Shown: positions 56,215-64,000, counted from the first letter of the stretch. The stretch is 64,000 nt of DNA from Burkholderia sp. PAMC 26561 (GCF_001557535.2 NZ_CP014310.1:310001-374000), one strand, 5' to 3'. Numbers and translations: made by a program. The notes: generated by a model from the letters alone, not told the origin.

Positions 56215-56645
56215 GGATCGCACATCCGCGACCTGCGCTCGTACGCCTGACTCGCGCCGTGCTGTGCACGAGCGCTCCCGACAGATAGCAGTCAAGCCGA
56301 TCGCTGTAGAGACGTACTTTCAAGCGATGCCCGATCAGGCGTGAGGGCGCGCTGTAGAGGCTGTTGTCCACCGTAAAAGTGCCGCTGCGCGTCACGCGCC
56401 CTTCGTCCTCAACAAAGTCGGTGGTACGGTGTTCAGGCAGATCCATGAGGTATGTGCGCTCGACTTGAAACGCAGCGGCATTGCGCCGGTTGCGGCGCAT
56501 CACCACGCCGCGCACAAACTCCTCGTAGGCCGGCCGATCATCGAAATCGCGATGACCACGTAACTCCAACGCCTGATCAACTGCGTCCTTCAAGTAGCGA
56601 TGCGAGGATTCGACGCTGCCATTCTCCCAATTATGGGCTCGAGCC
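56215..56645 (-). pseudogene. istA: IS21 transposase IstA, middle part (IS21-a)
   Basis: Reads ARAHNWENGSVESSHRYLKD, then the barrel region RSGTFTVDNSLYSAPSRLIG to LVHSTARVRRTSAGRG, where IS21-b begins. The protein continues at 47978 leftward. The N-terminal half is missing: the gene is joined head-to-head with another istA at the palindrome at 56631. Confidence 0.85.
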
Positions 56646-56650
56646 CATAA
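56631..56650. repeat. Perfect 20-bp palindrome at the junction of two istA genes
   Basis: TTATGGGCTCGAGCCCATAA. To each side the sequence reads outward as codons ARAHN of an istA gene, leftward for IS21-a and rightward for IS21-c. It is the seam of an inverted join at homologous positions. Confidence 0.92.
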
Positions 56651-57512
56651 CAACGAGAAAGGTGTCGTCGAGAAGAATGTGCAGGATAGTCGACAACGGA
56701 TCTGGGCAAGTGCTCGCGAAGAGCGCTTCGGCAGCCTCGCCGAACTGAACGCGTGGCTGGACTCTCGTTGCCGATTGCTTTGGAATGAGGTGCGCCATCC
56801 TGATTACAAAGGCGTGCTCGATCGCTTGCTGCAAGCCGAGACGGCAGACCGAGCAGTACGCTCGGTGAATAATCAAATGTTGGCGGCGAAATTCCCCGTG
56901 CATCGTGATCTGGCTGGCTTTGACTTTGACTGCTCGCCGGTCGACCAAAAGCTCATCGCAAAGTTGGCCGAGACAACGTTTACCGAGGATGCCCACAACC
57001 TGGTGTTCGTCGGCGGAACGGGTTCGGGAAAAAGTCATTTGGCGACGGCCCTCGGCGTGTCAAGCATTGTGGAGCACGGCAAGCGCGTTCGGTTTTATTC
57101 CACTGTGAATTTGGTCAATGCGCTGGAGCAGGAGAAGGCACAGGGCCGTGCTGGCCGAATCCTGGCGAGCATGCTGCGTTTGGACTTGGTGATTTGCGAC
57201 GAGCTGGGGTATTTGCCGTTTAGCCAGGCTGGCGGGGCGCTGCTGTTCCATTTGTTGAGCCACCTGTACGAGCACACGAGCGTGGCCATCACGACAAATT
57301 TGGACTTCGGAGAATGGTCGAGTGTATTCGGAGATGCAAAGATGACCACGGCATTGCTCGACCGTCTCACCCATCACTGTCACATCGTTGAAACCGGGAA
57401 TGAAAGTTATCGCTTCCTGCACAGCAGCACCAACGCAAAGGCGCATATCCGAGCACGTGAGGCCAGTAAAAAAGGGCGCACTCCGGGCACAGCGCTGCCG
57501 AGGCGTGAGTAA
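56643..57512 (+). pseudogene. Fused istA-istB remnant (IS21-c)
   Basis: The frame starts inside istA (AHNNEKGVVEKNVQDSR, then RFGSLAELNAWLDSRC), and after RHPDYKG passes without a stop into IstB sequence (VLDRLLQAETADRAVRS), the intact Walker A FVGGTGSGKSHLATALG, Walker B LVICDELGYLPFS and TTNLDFGEWSSVFGD. An internal deletion fused the two genes in frame. A GTG or ATG start inside might yield a working IstB-like ATPase; no clear ribosome site is seen. Confidence 0.8.
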
Positions 57513-57640
57513 GCCGCTACGGGCTACGCCCTTGTGCGACACGTGTTGCTGCCCGCAACGTGTCGAGCATCAAGCAGTAAAGGGCAGCAAAGCTCGTTTC
57601 TGTCTTGTCACACTTTGACTTTGAAGTAGGAGGACGAATG

Positions 57641-58440
57641 CTGTGACCTGCTGTACGACCAGCAGTTGCCTACCCGGACAGGCGTGACTGGTAACGGTCG
57701 GGTCTGAAGCTCTGGGGAGAACGTGCCTCTCTATCGAAGGTTCACCCCGGCGACGGGGAAGGAATCGACACTGCCAGCAGTCGTGCGGTGTGGGGTGCCA
57801 GGCAAATTCCGCATGCGCAACATATGTGAACTGTCGTTTTAAACCTCGTGAAGCCCACTGGGCCAAAACTGCTGACAGGCCCTGACCAAAAAGGTACGTA
57901 GCCGGTTGCTTCTGTGAGGACAAGGAGCACGTCGTCACCAGTGCTACCGGGGGAGAGACAGGCGCTAAACGGATAGGCCCAGAGCATCGGGTCGACAGGA
58001 ACGGGAACGTGGTAACCCCGACTCACCGCCAGCTTCGCGGGACATTGCGAGATGGCAGGTAACCCGCAAGGGAAACTGTGGGTGGAGCGGGAGAGAGAAC
58101 GCGGAGAAAGCGAATGGCAGGCTGTAATGGCCTGTATAGGGGTTCGAACTTTGCCCTAACCCGAAAGGGTGCAGACTTCCGCGTGGTGCAGTTGTCGTAG
58201 GTCCACATTTGAGATTCGCCGATGGGAAGCTTGTAAGTGACCGGTATCGCTCCGGTTCAGCGCCCTTCGTCTCAGTGATGGGATGAATCAACAATGTGAC
58301 ACCTGCGAAGGGCTTGCGCAGTGTGGCAAGACCGGCGTCAGTGTGGCGCTTAATGCTGTGCTCGAGCGCAGTGCGGTGAAAGTCGCATGCTGCGTTCTTC
58401 GGGAGCCGCGTTTCCGAGAGGGAACGTGGCTACCCTCTCA
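57641..58440 (+). mobile_element. Group II intron without a maturase gene
   Basis: About 800 bases related to the RNA part of the intron at 16711: shared stretches around CTGGTAACGG, GAAGCTCTGGGGA, CTGACAGGC, CTGTAATGG and GTGCAGACTTCCG in the same order. Domain V is at 58364-58397 and domain VI follows, with a possible branch A at 58432. No reverse transcriptase frame lies in domain IV. The 5-prime end is uncertain: GTGAC at 57641 fits the consensus only partly and some of domain I seems missing. It lies just downstream of the istB remnant. Confidence 0.72.
58364..58397 (+). ncRNA. Group II intron domain V (second intron)
   Basis: 34-base hairpin starting GAGCGCAGTGCGGTGAAAG and closing CGCATGCTGCGTTC, with a GAAA-type loop and AGC triad. 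This is a textbook domain V and secures the intron call although its ends are vague. Confidence 0.85.
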
Positions 58441-58595
58441 CGGCTTACTCAGATACGTGGACCACCAAAGTAGAGGACAAACAAGGCACAAAACCATAGA
58501 CTTATCCACAACCGGCTGACATTTAGACCGGTTCCCACCCCGGGTCACAATTCAGTCGGCGCGGTGGTCTACTTTTAAGTCGGCGAAAACAATCG

Positions 58596-59000
58596 TTGGA
58601 GTTTTCGTTGCGGTGGAAGGAACGACTGCGCGGCTTGCCAACAAGGATGCTGCTCGCCGTGCAGAACGGGATGCAAATCAACGATGTTGCGAGCTTGCTG
58701 TCACCGGCTATAGTCATCTTTATTGGTGGCACGACCGAGTGGAAGGAAGCCACGGCGCAAGCCTGGGGTTATGTTGCGCGACGGCGGCACTGTCACCTGC
58801 ACGTCGGGCGGGTGAACTCAGCTCGTCGGATTCGCATTTGCGCGGCCGCCGGCGCTGATAGCTTTGACGGTTCTGGCGTAAGCAGATACGCAAAGGCGTT
58901 GCCGCGACTCGACCGTGCTACACGGCAAGGCGATATGTTCGCCGCCGCGGACGACTCGCTTGAAAAAGCTCAGCGAGCAACTGCTCAGCTGTTCTTGTAG
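58596..59000 (+). pseudogene. Fragment of phage-type TGT-like barrel protein
   Basis: Reads LLAVQNGMQINDVASLL, VIFIGGTTEWKEATAQAWGY, CHLHVGRVNSARRIRIC and GADSFDGSGVSRYAKALPRL. From memory this order (VLQDGM, FVGGTTEWK, HMGRVNS, DSVDGT) is typical of an uncharacterised, TGT-related protein family found in phages and plasmids. The N-terminal part is missing. The fragment follows the IS21-c end region and precedes a strong terminator. Assignment rests on pattern memory only. Confidence 0.5.
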
Positions 59001-59012
59001 CAACTTTCGACT

Positions 59013-59045
59013 ATCCCCAAGGCGCTTGCCTTGGGGATTTTTTTT
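59013..59045 (+). terminator. Strong rho-independent terminator
   Basis: ATCCCCAAGGC pairs perfectly with GCCTTGGGGAT across a GCTT loop and is followed by eight T residues. It ends the transcript of the TGT-like fragment. Confidence 0.92.
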
Positions 59046-59183
59046 GGCCGTCGTAGGTGTGCTGCATGGGCCACCAGGTACTTTCCGAGGGCTGGTTGCC
59101 TGGCGGGGTGTCACGCTTGAAAAAGAGCCTTCCGGTTTCTCTCTCTGAACAAAATCGATTTCCAACACGTTCAGAGGACCGCT

Positions 59184-59867
59184 ATGCGTCAGCAAGGCAT
59201 TAAACGCGCCGAAGTTCTATCCCCGAGCCAAATCCGTCATCTACTTCGTGTTACTGACGCCACGAGTCGCTACCCCGAAAGAGACGCTGTTATCTTGCTG
59301 TTGGGGCTGGGATGCGGCATGCGAATTACCGAGACAGCTCAAGTTACTGTTGCAGACTTTTTATTTTCCAAGCGGCGAGCTGCGCCTAGAAATATCTTTG
59401 CGCGCCGCGATCACAAAGGGGTGTCGGCAACGCTGTGTCGTTCCGTCGTCGCCGAAGCTTATCGCTGCGTTACGCCGGTATGTGGCCATCGACGCGAGCG
59501 TGGGATCGGGACAACTTTGGGCCGCACCGATTTCAACGGTCTCAATTGTCAGCTTCCTCTTATTGTTAGCCGCAAGGGCTATCCGTATTTGCTCAGTTTG
59601 AAGCGACGGGAAAATGCGGAAGGATGCACAACAGACTATTGGGCTGCCGATTCGCTACAGGCATACGTCACTGGCTTGTACCGAGCTGCTGGCCTGCGAG
59701 GCACGAGCCACAGCGGACGCAGGACCTTTGCAACGAGCTTATTTAGAAAGGGCGCAACTATCGAGCAAGTGCAACTTCTTCTCGGGCACGAGAGCATTGA
59801 TGATACCAGTCGCTACATCGACAATCGAACTCAAGATTTTAGGGCTGCGATCGCAGCGGTCATTTGA
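59184..59867 (+). pseudogene. Tyrosine recombinase/integrase with a compensated frameshift pair
   Basis: 227 codons. The first catalytic arginine region is LGLGCGMRITETAQV, the second HSGRRTFATSLFRKG, then LLGHESIDDTSRYID with the tyrosine. Between about 59365 and 59485 the sensible sequence (PSGELRLEISLRAAI, SSPKLIAALRRYVA) lies in the next frame, while the open frame gives a meaningless arginine-rich stretch, so two opposite indels enclose about 40 altered residues. The N-terminal arm-binding domain is short or absent. GAGG precedes the ATG. Activity is doubtful. Confidence 0.78.
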
Positions 59868-59892
59868 AGCAAGACACTGGGTCCGGTTTGTT

Positions 59893-59935
59893 ATAACATT
59901 GTATTGACACGTCGAACGATGAGGCATAACATTGT
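59893..59935 (+). promoter_or_regulatory. mazEF promoter with paired operator half-sites
   Basis: TTGACA at 59904-59909 and TAACAT at 59927-59932 are 17 bases apart, a sound sigma-70 promoter. ATAACATTGT occurs at 59893 and again at 59926, exactly 33 bases apart (about three helical turns), flanking and overlapping the promoter; the second extends to ATAACATTGTTAT, with inverted ATAAC/GTTAT arms. This suits autoregulation by MazE-MazF. Confidence 0.65.
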
Positions 59936-59950
59936 TATTACTGAGGTGAT

Positions 59951-60199
59951 ATGAAAACGGTAATTCGGAAAATGGGCAATTCCCAGGGGATTTTGATTCC
60001 CAAGCCAATTTTGGCCCAACTTGGGTTCGAGGATGAGGTAGACATGGAAGTTGTGGATGAGTCGATCGTGCTGCGGCGTCCATCGCCAAAAGTACGCGCT
60101 GGCTGGGCGCAAGCTAGCAAGGAGATTGCAGGCTCGAACGATGACGCCTTGGTAATGGGGGAGTTCGCTAATGATGGTGACGCGGAGCTTGCATGGTGA
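59951..60199 (+). CDS. mazE: MazE/PemI-type antitoxin, AbrB-like
   Basis: 82-residue antitoxin. The N-terminal swapped-hairpin DNA-binding fold is clear in MKTVIRKMGNSQGILIPKP and FEDEVDMEVVDESIVLRR; the acidic tail (SNDDALVMGEFANDGDAELA) should wrap the toxin. GAGGTGAT precedes the ATG. It overlaps mazF by seven bases, ensuring coupled synthesis. Expected to repress the promoter at 59893. Confidence 0.92.
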   Translation: MKTVIRKMGNSQGILIPKPILAQLGFEDEVDMEVVDESIVLRRPSPKVRAGWAQASKEIAGSNDDALVMGEFANDGDAELAW

Positions 60200-60513
60200 A
60201 GCGAGGAGAGGTTTGGCTTGTCGCTCTTGACCCGACTATTGGTAGCGAAATTCAAAAGACTCGCCCGTGTTTGATCGTCTCGCCGCCCGAGATGCATGAC
60301 CATCTTAAGACCGTACTTGTCGCGCCGATGACCAGCAAAGGTAGGTCGGCTCCCTTTCGAGTGCCGGTTTCATTCGCCAAAACGGACGGATTAATACTGC
60401 TGGATCAAATGCGCGCCGTCGATAAGAAGCGTCTGGTAAAGAAAGCTGGCGTGATTGCCGATAACACATTGTTGAAGGCTCTACGAACGCTGCAGGAAGT
60501 TTTCGCGGAATAG
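60193..60513 (+). CDS. mazF: MazF/PemK-type endoribonuclease toxin
   Basis: 106 residues. Family motifs KRGEVWLVALDPTIGSEIQK and TRPCLIVSP, with the catalytic arginine in TRPC and threonine in APMTSK, then LLDQMRAVDKKRLVKK. Cleaves mRNA at short sequence motifs when free of MazE. Complete and probably functional; it may stabilise this island. Confidence 0.93.
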   Translation: MVKRGEVWLVALDPTIGSEIQKTRPCLIVSPPEMHDHLKTVLVAPMTSKGRSAPFRVPVSFAKTDGLILLDQMRAVDKKRLVKKAGVIADNTLLKALRTLQEVFAE

Positions 60514-60576
60514 GAAAACAGGGAAAAGCGACTGGCGGTCGCCTCGTCGCTTCGAGATGGGATTGGGAGAAGTGCG

Positions 60577-61011
60577 ATGCAAGCTAAGCAAGAGTTGTCG
60601 AACAGGCTGGACGCGTCGATTAAAGATGCGCTCGGCAAAGCGAAAATGAACTATCGCCTTGCCTATCTTTGCTACATCGTGGCATTTCTCACCGGTGCGG
60701 CGGGTTCAGTTATCGTTGCGCTTGACAGTAAAGGCGCGTATCGCGCGATTGCGGCAATCGCAGGGATACTGCCGACGTTGGCTTTGTCCGCGCTTTCCAC
60801 TTTCAAGTTGAGCGCGCGTGCCGACTGGCACTATGATCGTGCGAGGGAGTTGAAGAAGATTTGGCGCCACCTGCTTAACGCAAGTGACGGGGATGTAACA
60901 AAACTCATTGATTGGTGGAATAACACCGAAGACGCACTTGAGAAACGGTGGCCGAAGTTTGGTGTTTTACCTCATTCCGAAGGAACTCAGACCCTTAAGA
61001 ACGATGAGTAG
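60577..61011 (+). CDS. Two-helix membrane protein, SLATT-like
   Basis: 144 residues with two hydrophobic segments at about residues 29-49 and 60-78 (YLCYIVAFLTGAAGSVIVAL, then AIAAIAGILPTLALSALSTF), followed by a charged helical tail (WHYDRARELKKIWRHLL). The layout, with paired spans and WHYDRA-type tail, resembles SLATT/DUF4231 proteins proposed as pore-forming effectors of nucleotide-signalled defence. No partner nucleotidyltransferase is visible. GGAGAAG precedes the ATG; 63 bases after mazF. Family call is tentative. Confidence 0.55.
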   Translation: MQAKQELSNRLDASIKDALGKAKMNYRLAYLCYIVAFLTGAAGSVIVALDSKGAYRAIAAIAGILPTLALSALSTFKLSARADWHYDRARELKKIWRHLLNASDGDVTKLIDWWNNTEDALEKRWPKFGVLPHSEGTQTLKNDE

Positions 61012-61022
61012 GAAAAGAGCAT

Positions 61023-61495
61023 ATGAATGCTATTTGGCAACGGGGATTGGGTGTAGTTGTTGTGTTGTTCAGTCTCTCGACTGCTAGCGCGCATACCTTG
61101 AATGCACAACAGAAGTTGTCTCTGTGCGGTGAGCCAATTTCAGCGATTGGGGTCGACAGTGGCGATGCATGTATGCGTGCCGCGTCGACAATGACGATAC
61201 ACACCTACACATGCGGATCGAGATTGATGGAAAGTCGCAGGCGACCGCCGTTGAGGATGGTCAGATGCAAGCTGTTCGCGCGTCCGATGTGGGAGTGGAG
61301 CTTGTCCCAAAGGGGGTTGATGCCAGCGGGCGCGTAAGCCTCACGTACCATGTGGTCGATTTTTCGAATGATAAGGATGGATTCGGACATGGACTGTTGC
61401 CTGACTACGCACTGCTACCAGTCGGCATGACAGCCAAGACCGAAAGTCTAGCGGGCCATCAAATCGGCATAACTGTCGAATCGATACACGATTAA
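61023..61495 (+). pseudogene. Secreted protein of unknown function, frameshifted
   Basis: Starts 11 bases after the previous gene with a signal peptide (GLGVVVVLFSLSTASAHT). After GVDSGDA the coherent sequence passes to the next frame (YACRVDNDDTHLHMRIEIDG to AGHQIGITVESIHD), implying a one-base indel near 61165. Without the shift the product ends at 61337. I recognise no family. Confidence 0.6.
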
Positions 61496-61517
61496 ATCGG
61501 AAAACGGAATACACCAG

Positions 61518-61646
61518 ATGCGAGAAACAATTCTTGAGCGGATTGAACGCACTACCGGCGTGATGCGCCCGCCGGAATTGAAAGCGCTTGCGGAAGCCTA
61601 TGAGATGGAAGCGATGTTGCGGGACGCAGGCTTGTTGGGTGGCTAG
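61518..61646 (+). CDS. Small protein of unknown function, 42 residues
   Basis: Short frame beginning RETILERIERTTGVMRPPEL and ending AMLRDAGLLGG, predicted to be all helical and charged. It lies 22 bases after the secreted-protein frame and 56 before the next gene, on the same strand. The coherent, acidic composition supports a real gene, but there is no family match and no clear ribosome site. Confidence 0.45.
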   Translation: MRETILERIERTTGVMRPPELKALAEAYEMEAMLRDAGLLGG

Positions 61647-62018
61647 GATGAGCGTGCCGTCAGCGCACCACTCGCACGACCCAAAAGTAACCACGGAAAA
61701 CAATGGACAACACGGTCATCGAGCATAGCCTGTACTGCGACGAGCGCAATTCGTTCTCATCGTCTGAGTACAACGTGGGCTTCAGCGTTGGCTCGTACAT
61801 CGACGGAGGGCGTTCGCTCGGTCGCCGCTTTGGGTTCGTTGAACAAGGTGCTTATCGTCCGTTCGGCAGCCTTCAATTGGCCGTGCGTGCGTTGGCCTGG
61901 GCGTTGCATCAAGACGGCTATCCCATTGAATGCCGCCCGGCGACTCACGACACGTGGAGTCCGGTCATTGAACCGAGATTCGACGCCGTGACCTTGCCTC
62001 GTTTCCACGTACAGCAAC

Positions 62019-62882
62019 TCACGCTGCTTTTTGTGCGGTCTCGTAATCGCACGGTGTCCGGTAACCGATCGACGAATGGATGCGCTGTCGATTGTAAAAT
62101 CCTTCGATCCAATCGACTACATCTAGGCGCGCCTGCGCGCGTGTTTCGTACCGACATCGCGACGTTTGCTCGACTTTTAACGTCTTGAAGAAGCTTTCCA
62201 TTGGTGCGTTATCCCAGGCGTTTGCGCGCCGACTCATCGACATCGTCATGTGGTACTGACTGACCAATTCCCTGTAGCGCCAGCTTGCATATTGACTGCC
62301 GCGGTCCGAATGTAAAATCAACCCTGATCCTGGACGACGCTGCCAATACGCCGATCGTAAAGCATTAGAGACCAGTTCGGCATCAATGCGCTCGGACATT
62401 GACCATCCCACAATTCTGCGACTGCCCAGGTCCAGAATCGCGGCCAAGTACAGCCACCCCTCTGCGGTGGGCAAATACGTGATATCACTCACCCACGCCT
62501 GATTCACATCCCAGCCGTCGAATCGTCTGTCCAGTACGTTTGGCGCTACCGGCAAACGATGAGCCGAGTCAGTCGTCGCAAGCCACCTCCGGCGGTAGAC
62601 TGGACGCAGTCCTTGACGCACAAGGCTGCGTCGTACACGTTCCGCACCGGTTTTCACACCTCGTGCGTTCAGTTCTTTAACCAGTCGTGGACGACCGTAC
62701 GTGGCCCGGCTTCGCGCGTGCTCGGCGGCTACGTGAGCATCGAATTCAGTACGCCGCAGCGCCCGCGCGCTTGGCCCTCGCACACGCCACTGACAGTAGC
62801 CGCTGCGTGAAACGCACAGCAACCGGCAAAGCCTGCTGACAGCGTATCGGTCGCGGCTAGCGTCGATCCATGCATACTTCAC
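62019..62882 (-). CDS. IS3-family transposase OrfB (IS3-d)
   Basis: 287 residues, DDE motifs in WVSDITYLPTAEGWLYLAA, LILHSDRGSQYASWRYRE and APMESFFKTLKVEQTSRC. Helix-turn-helix region LLCVSRSGYCQWRVRG. Intact; overlaps orfA by four bases. A different subgroup from IS3-a, -b and -c. Confidence 0.92.
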   Translation of the reverse strand: MKYAWIDASRDRYAVSRLCRLLCVSRSGYCQWRVRGPSARALRRTEFDAHVAAEHARSRATYGRPRLVKELNARGVKTGAERVRRSLVRQGLRPVYRRRWLATTDSAHRLPVAPNVLDRRFDGWDVNQAWVSDITYLPTAEGWLYLAAILDLGSRRIVGWSMSERIDAELVSNALRSAYWQRRPGSGLILHSDRGSQYASWRYRELVSQYHMTMSMSRRANAWDNAPMESFFKTLKVEQTSRCRYETRAQARLDVVDWIEGFYNRQRIHSSIGYRTPCDYETAQKAA

Positions 62883-63202
62883 CGCGACCCCTTCGCGAAG
62901 TATGCCGTCGCTTTTGAGAGTATTTCTATATCCAACTTTGCACTCGCCAGCTCCTTGCGAAGCCGGCTATTTTCCGCCTCCAGCTCTGAGACCGCTGGCT
63001 TCGTGCGGGGCGCTGGCACCGCAACTTCAGCAACGCTCACTACACCTTGTTTCAACTGTAGCCGCGCCCAATTTCCGATCGTCGCCACCGGCACGCCCAG
63101 ACGCCGTGCCGCCTCGTTATGCCCGACAGAATTCGCCAGCCGCGCCGCCTCCTCTCGGAATTCCTCCGTGTAGCGACGATTCGGTACATTCTTTTCGCTC
63201 AT
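62879..63202 (-). CDS. IS3-family OrfA (IS3-d)
   Basis: 107 residues: helix-turn-helix YTEEFREEAARLANSVGHN and AARRLGVPVATIGNWARL, then a coil (ELEAENSRLRKELASAKLDI). Slippage near its end would give an OrfAB fusion. Confidence 0.9.
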   Translation of the reverse strand: MSEKNVPNRRYTEEFREEAARLANSVGHNEAARRLGVPVATIGNWARLQLKQGVVSVAEVAVPAPRTKPAVSELEAENSRLRKELASAKLDIEILSKATAYFAKGSR

Positions 63203-63461
63203 CTTTGCCTCCGTTCAACAGATTATCCATCTACTCTGCTGTACGTTGTTTCGAGGCAAGGTCACCGATACATGCTGCCGAGTCATGCCTAAGGCTGGGA
63301 TGCCGGTGTATGACCTGACTCCCGAATCCGACGATGATTTTTAAGAGATGGTTTCAGAAAGACATTGCGGGGCTGTTAACTTTCTCGACATGCTGTAATG
63401 GGATGGTCACCCCCACCTAACAGCGAGTGGATTGACCGAACTTCTCAGCGGAGGCCGTGCC

Positions 63462-64000
63462 ATGCAAAACGTTACGTTAGTCGGTATCGATTTGGGTAAG
63501 CACTCATTTCACGTTCATGGGCAGGACAGAACCGGTAAAGCGGTGTTTCGCAAAAAATTCTCGCGAAAGCAACTGCTTGAGTTCTTCGCCAACTTTAACG
63601 GCTGCACTATCGCGATGGAGGCGTGTGCTGGTGCTCATTGGATGGCACGCAGGCTCAACGAGTTCGGACACGTTGTAAAGCTGATTTCTCCACAATTTGT
63701 TCGACCGTTCATCAAAAGCAACAAAAACGATCGTCGATGCTGAAGCAATTTGCGAGGCTGCTTCGCGACCGTCGATGCGCTTTGTGACACCAAAGACCGA
63801 AACTCAGCAAACGCTTTTAGCACTGCACCGCGTGCGTCAGGCTCTGGTGCGCGATCGGGTATGCACTACCAACCAGATGCACGGGTTTCTGCTTGAGTTC
63901 GGTGTGAGTCTGCCCGTGGGAAACGCTGTTGTGAAGCGGTTAGCGTTGGTGCTCGCTGAACATCAATTGCCGGCGCGCCTCATCGCAATTCTTGAACGAT
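63462..64000 (+). pseudogene. IS110-family transposase, frameshifted, cut by the window end
   Basis: ATG 63462 follows GGAGG. Reads VTLVGIDLGKHSFHVHGQD, CTIAMEACAGAHWMARRL and SNKND, then loses the frame (two bases missing or one extra at 63731) and resumes VDAEAICEAASRPSMRFV and TETQQTLLALHRVRQAL to the window edge. The DEDD residues are present in both frames. A different lineage from IS1111-a, -b and -c. The 3-prime end is outside the window. Confidence 0.85.

Larger units (their letters stand above)
62006..63247 (-). mobile_element. IS3-family element (IS3-d)
   Basis: 1242 bases with inverted ends ACGTACAGCA (62007, and complement ending 63246) flanked by GTTTC at 62001-62005 and 63248-63252. 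The host reading frame resumes exactly across it, which confirms the ends. Confidence 0.87.
61703..63318 (+). pseudogene. Unknown gene interrupted by IS3-d (61703-62005 joined to 63253-63318)
   Basis: Frame begins DNTVIEHSLYCDERNSFSSS and runs 101 codons to VTLPRF, where IS3-d is inserted with a GTTTC duplication. After the element the same frame continues EARSPIHAAESCLRLGCRCMT to a stop, giving 122 residues when rejoined. No family recognised. It is last of the same-strand run behind mazEF. Confidence 0.65.

Noticed and set aside
1..64000. tRNA or rRNA genes, CRISPR arrays, replication origin
   Set aside because: Read through both strands without finding a cloverleaf with the conserved T-loop, rRNA core sequence, regularly spaced repeats or iterons; a dedicated search would be more sensitive.

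Overview
The window looks like an accessory replicon or genomic island of a Gram-negative beta-proteobacterium of the Burkholderiaceae (Paraburkholderia, Caballeronia or Burkholderia type). The basis is four trimeric-porin genes of the Burkholderia type, many LysR, GntR and IclR regulators, MFS carriers for organic acids, and a dense load of IS21, IS110/IS1111, IS30, IS3, IS5 and IS630 elements and group II introns. Species cannot be fixed from the sequence alone. I saw no rRNA, tRNA, CRISPR array or replication gene.

431-10795 is a catabolic cluster for a hydroxy- or sugar-acid: a racemase-dctA pair transcribed leftward, a divergent GntR regulator with two winged-helix domains, then porin, MFS carrier, lactonase (in-frame stop), isocitrate/tartrate-type dehydrogenase, exported amidohydrolase and a broken OtnK-type kinase. 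Four promoters in this cluster carry the same inverted repeat, ATTGTA-N16-TACAWT, probably the operator of the local GntR protein.

10796-21680 is an insertion-sequence graveyard. An IS1111-type element is interrupted by both an IS30 and a second IS1111. An IclR gene has two in-frame stops. An IS5 transposase gene contains a complete group II intron whose excision would restore the frame exactly. A degenerate maturase and a second IS30 follow.

22189-42295 is mostly intact metabolism. First comes a peroxidase/old-yellow-enzyme cluster with its LysR gene (22189-26564), ended by deletion scars. Then comes a second catabolic region: LysR, MHS carrier, metallo-beta-lactamase-fold hydrolase, alpha/beta hydrolase, porin, a chemoreceptor broken by a 23-bp tandem duplication, LysR, MFS, M20 amidohydrolase, MHS carrier and porin.

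42300-46480 holds remnants (SDR, a MmeI-like DNA methyltransferase split by IS630, a YdeI fragment) and an intact VOC protein / WYL regulator pair.

46480-58550 is a set of insertions nested five deep: an IS21 istA gene holds IS21-b, which holds IS1111-c, which holds IS3-b, which holds IS3-c. A third IS21 follows, joined head-to-head to the first at a perfect 20-bp palindrome, and then an apparently ORF-less group II intron.

58550-64000 is a small island: a fragment of a phage-type TGT-like protein, a strong terminator, a tyrosine recombinase, a mazEF module with a visible promoter and operator, a two-helix membrane protein, small unknown genes, one of them cut by an IS3, and an IS110 transposase running off the window. 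Element names with letters (IS1111-a and so on) are local labels only.
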